From Symbiodinium natans (lineage: Eukaryota; Sar; Dinophyceae; Suessiales; Symbiodiniaceae): a stretch of 42,000 bases of DNA. A program made the position numbers and the translations under genes. Location of the stretch: positions 628,025 through 670,024 of the forward strand of contig CAJNDS010000001.1 in NCBI GenBank assembly GCA_905221605.1. The letters are read 5' to 3'. Positions 36,301 through 39,300 of this stretch are shown piece after piece (position 1 is the first letter of the stretch; each line of letters starts with the position of its first letter). The notes beneath the pieces are model-generated. The model was given only the letters and a program-made list of their open reading frames with translations, was not told the DNA's origin and searched no databases.

Positions 36301-39300
36301 TTTGCGGCTCCCGGGCTCCCGGCTTCAGCTGCGGAGCGACGAAGTTGGCCTTCAGCCGGGTCCTCTGTCGGGTTAGGGTTTAGGGTTTAGGGTTTAGGGT
36401 TTAGGGTTTAGGGTTTAGGGTTTAGGGTTTAGGGTTTAGGGTTTAGGGTTTAGGGTTTAGGGGTGTGGGTTTAGGGTTTAGGGTTTAGGGTTTAGGGTTT
36501 AGGGTTTAGGGTTTAGGGTTTAGGGTTTAGGGTTTAGGGTTTAGGGTTTAGGGTTTAGGGTTTAGGGTTTAGGGTTTAGGGTTTAGGGTTTAGGGTTTAG
36601 GGTTTAGGGTGCAAGGTTTGGAGTATATACAGAGTTCAGGGTTTAGATTGAAGAGCTTGGGGTTTCAGTTTGGGGGTTTAAGAGTTCAGGGTTTCAGGCT
36701 TTGAGGCTTCGAGCCTAGGGTTTTAGATCTTGGGTTCAGGGGTTTGGGGTTTAGGGTTTAGGGTTTAGGATTTAGGGTTTAGGGTTTAGGGTTTAGGGTT
36801 TTGTGCGGCCTAAGAATGTGAAGTTTGGTGTTAGAGGTTTCGGGTGCAGGGTTGAAAGACTTGCAGGGTTCAGGGTTCGGGGCCGGATGTTGCGTCGGCA
36901 GCGCTGTGCGCTTCTGTTTCGTCCCTAAACTCTAAATCCTAAACTAAACCCCAAACCCCAAACCCTGACAAGCGCCATACATCTCATCCTAGAACCTTCA
37001 CGCCTTGAGAACCTGTGAAAGATAGTCCTCAAAAAGATTGGGGTTTGGAGTTTAGGGTTTAGGGTTTGGGGTTTAGGGCTTAGGGTGCAGGGCCTCTTCA
37101 ATCCAATAGAGGAAAATGGAGGGCTGAACCCCAGACCCTGGGATGTAGGGGTCAAGGCCCCTCAGGGGTTACCGTCCTGAAGATCGTCTTTCCGCCACCG
37201 CCTTTCTCCACGATTTCCGAACAGACCAGCTCGTCCTGTAAAGGGTGTTCAAGGGTTCAGGGGTTGAGGGTTTTCAGGTTTAGGGTTTAGGGCTACAGGA
37301 TTAGAATTCAGGGCTCTCTTATCGCCCCAAAAACCAAAGCCCCAAAACGCCTCAACCGCACCCGCCTCCACCGTTCCCGGAGTGGCGCTGAGCGCCATGA
37401 ACGTAAACCTGCGAGAGAGGGCTGTTTCGGTCTTTGGGCTTAAAGGTGTTTAGGGTATTTAGGGATCTAGGGTTTGGGGTTTAGGGTTTTTCGGGTTTAG
37501 GGTTTGGGGTTTAGGGTTTAGGGTTTAGGGTTTAGGGTTTAGGGTTTAGGGTTTAGGGCTTAGGGTGTAGGGTTTAGGGTTTAGTAGGGCTTTGGGTGTG
37601 CTTGGGTTTAGGTTTTGGAGGGTTGTGTGGGTAGGTTTTGAGGTGTGGGTGGGTTTGGGGGGTTTCGTGTCGAAAGGGCTTCTTTGCGTTTGGGATCTTC
37701 GCGGTCTCGAGCCAACCCGAAACCCTACGTCCGAAAACCTAACCCTAGAATTCAAGGGTTATGTGGCTTGAGTTGTTGGAGGCTTTGGGGTTGTTGTGGT
37801 GTAAGAGTTCTGGGTTCATGGTTTATGGGGTTAAGGGATGAACGGGGTTGTGTTCGGAGGTGTTGTTCATGTTGGTTTGGGGGGTTTAAAGGGCTTGGCT
37901 TTAGGGTTTAGGGTTGCTAGGGTTTAGGTGGGGGCAGGGTGGTGCGGGTTTTAGGGTTTAGGGCTTAGGGTCTTCAGGCTTCACGAGGCGGCGAAGGCCG
38001 AACAAGTGGATCACAGGAATTCTGGCCAATTTGAGCCCTAAACCCTAAAGTCCTGAACCCTATAGACCCCATACCCTAGAAACCCTGAGCCCTAATTAAA
38101 CCCCTAAACCCTATACCCTCGAGCTGGGTAATTCGGCTAACCCTTAAGCCTCTAGATCCTGAAACCCTTCAACCTTCAAACCCTAAGCCCCCTTGTTGGC
38201 CAGGGTACGGTGAGTGAGGGCTTCGAGCTTTTAGGGGTTCAGGGCGCAGGGCTTAAGGTTGATAGGGTTTAGGGCTTGGGGTTCAGGGTCAGGGTCTAGC
38301 AAAACCCTAAACCGTAAACCCTAAACCCTAAACTCCTAAACCCTAAACCTAGCAGCCCGCACTAATCTTTACAGAGCTGCTCCCTGGGCCTATATGCCGT
38401 CTTCGGGTCAAGCAGGACGGATTCCGGCTCGACGCGGAAAACCACTGGGGCCTGGGGCGTCTGAAGTAGAGGGCTGGTAGCTTAACTCATGAACCCCAAG
38501 CCCCAATAATCTCGTTCCTAAGCCCTGCAACCCTGAAACCCTAAACCCTGAAACCCAACCCTAAGCCCTAACCCCTAAACACCAAAACCCTGAACCCTGA
38601 AACCCAGACATCCTAAACCCCAAACCCTGACACCCCGAACCCTGCAACCCTGAAACCAAAAATCCTAAACCCCAAACCCTGAAACCCTAAACCCTGCAAC
38701 CCTGAACCCTGAAACCCCCCAAAGCCGACACCGCGAGCTGTACCCTGGCCAGGGGTTGAGGGTTTCAGGGCGTTTATGGGCTTCAGGGTTTGGGGTTTGG
38801 GGCTTGGGGGTTTAGGGTTTAGGGTTTAGGGTTTTGGGTTTTGGGTTAGGGTTTGGGGCTTAGGGTTTCTTGGCTTTGGGTTACAGGGTTGTAGGGCTTC
38901 TGGGTTTCAGGGTGTCATTCTAGGGGCTCAGAGCTTCTGAGAGCTAAAGGGTTTGAGGGTTTGGCCTAGCCCTACGCAACAAAAACCCTGCGTACTGCTG
39001 TGAGCAAATGGCTTCTGGACCTCAGAGTGAAAGGTTGCTAAGGTTTTTTGCGCTCCTTTAGGGATTTAGGGGGGTCGGGGGGGTAGGGTCCAAGCTTTGG
39101 GGGTAGGGTTAGAACCCCAAACTCCGAACCCCAGACTCTGAATCCCTAAACCCTAAACCCTAAACCCTCAACCCTAAACTAGGTACCAGGTGTTCGAAAC
39201 CCCTTAGACCCCAAGCGCGAAATCCAAAACTTTTTGGCGCCTCCACCTCCTTCTTATTCCGCTTGGGCTCCTCGACTGGAAGGTTTAGTTCCACCATGAG

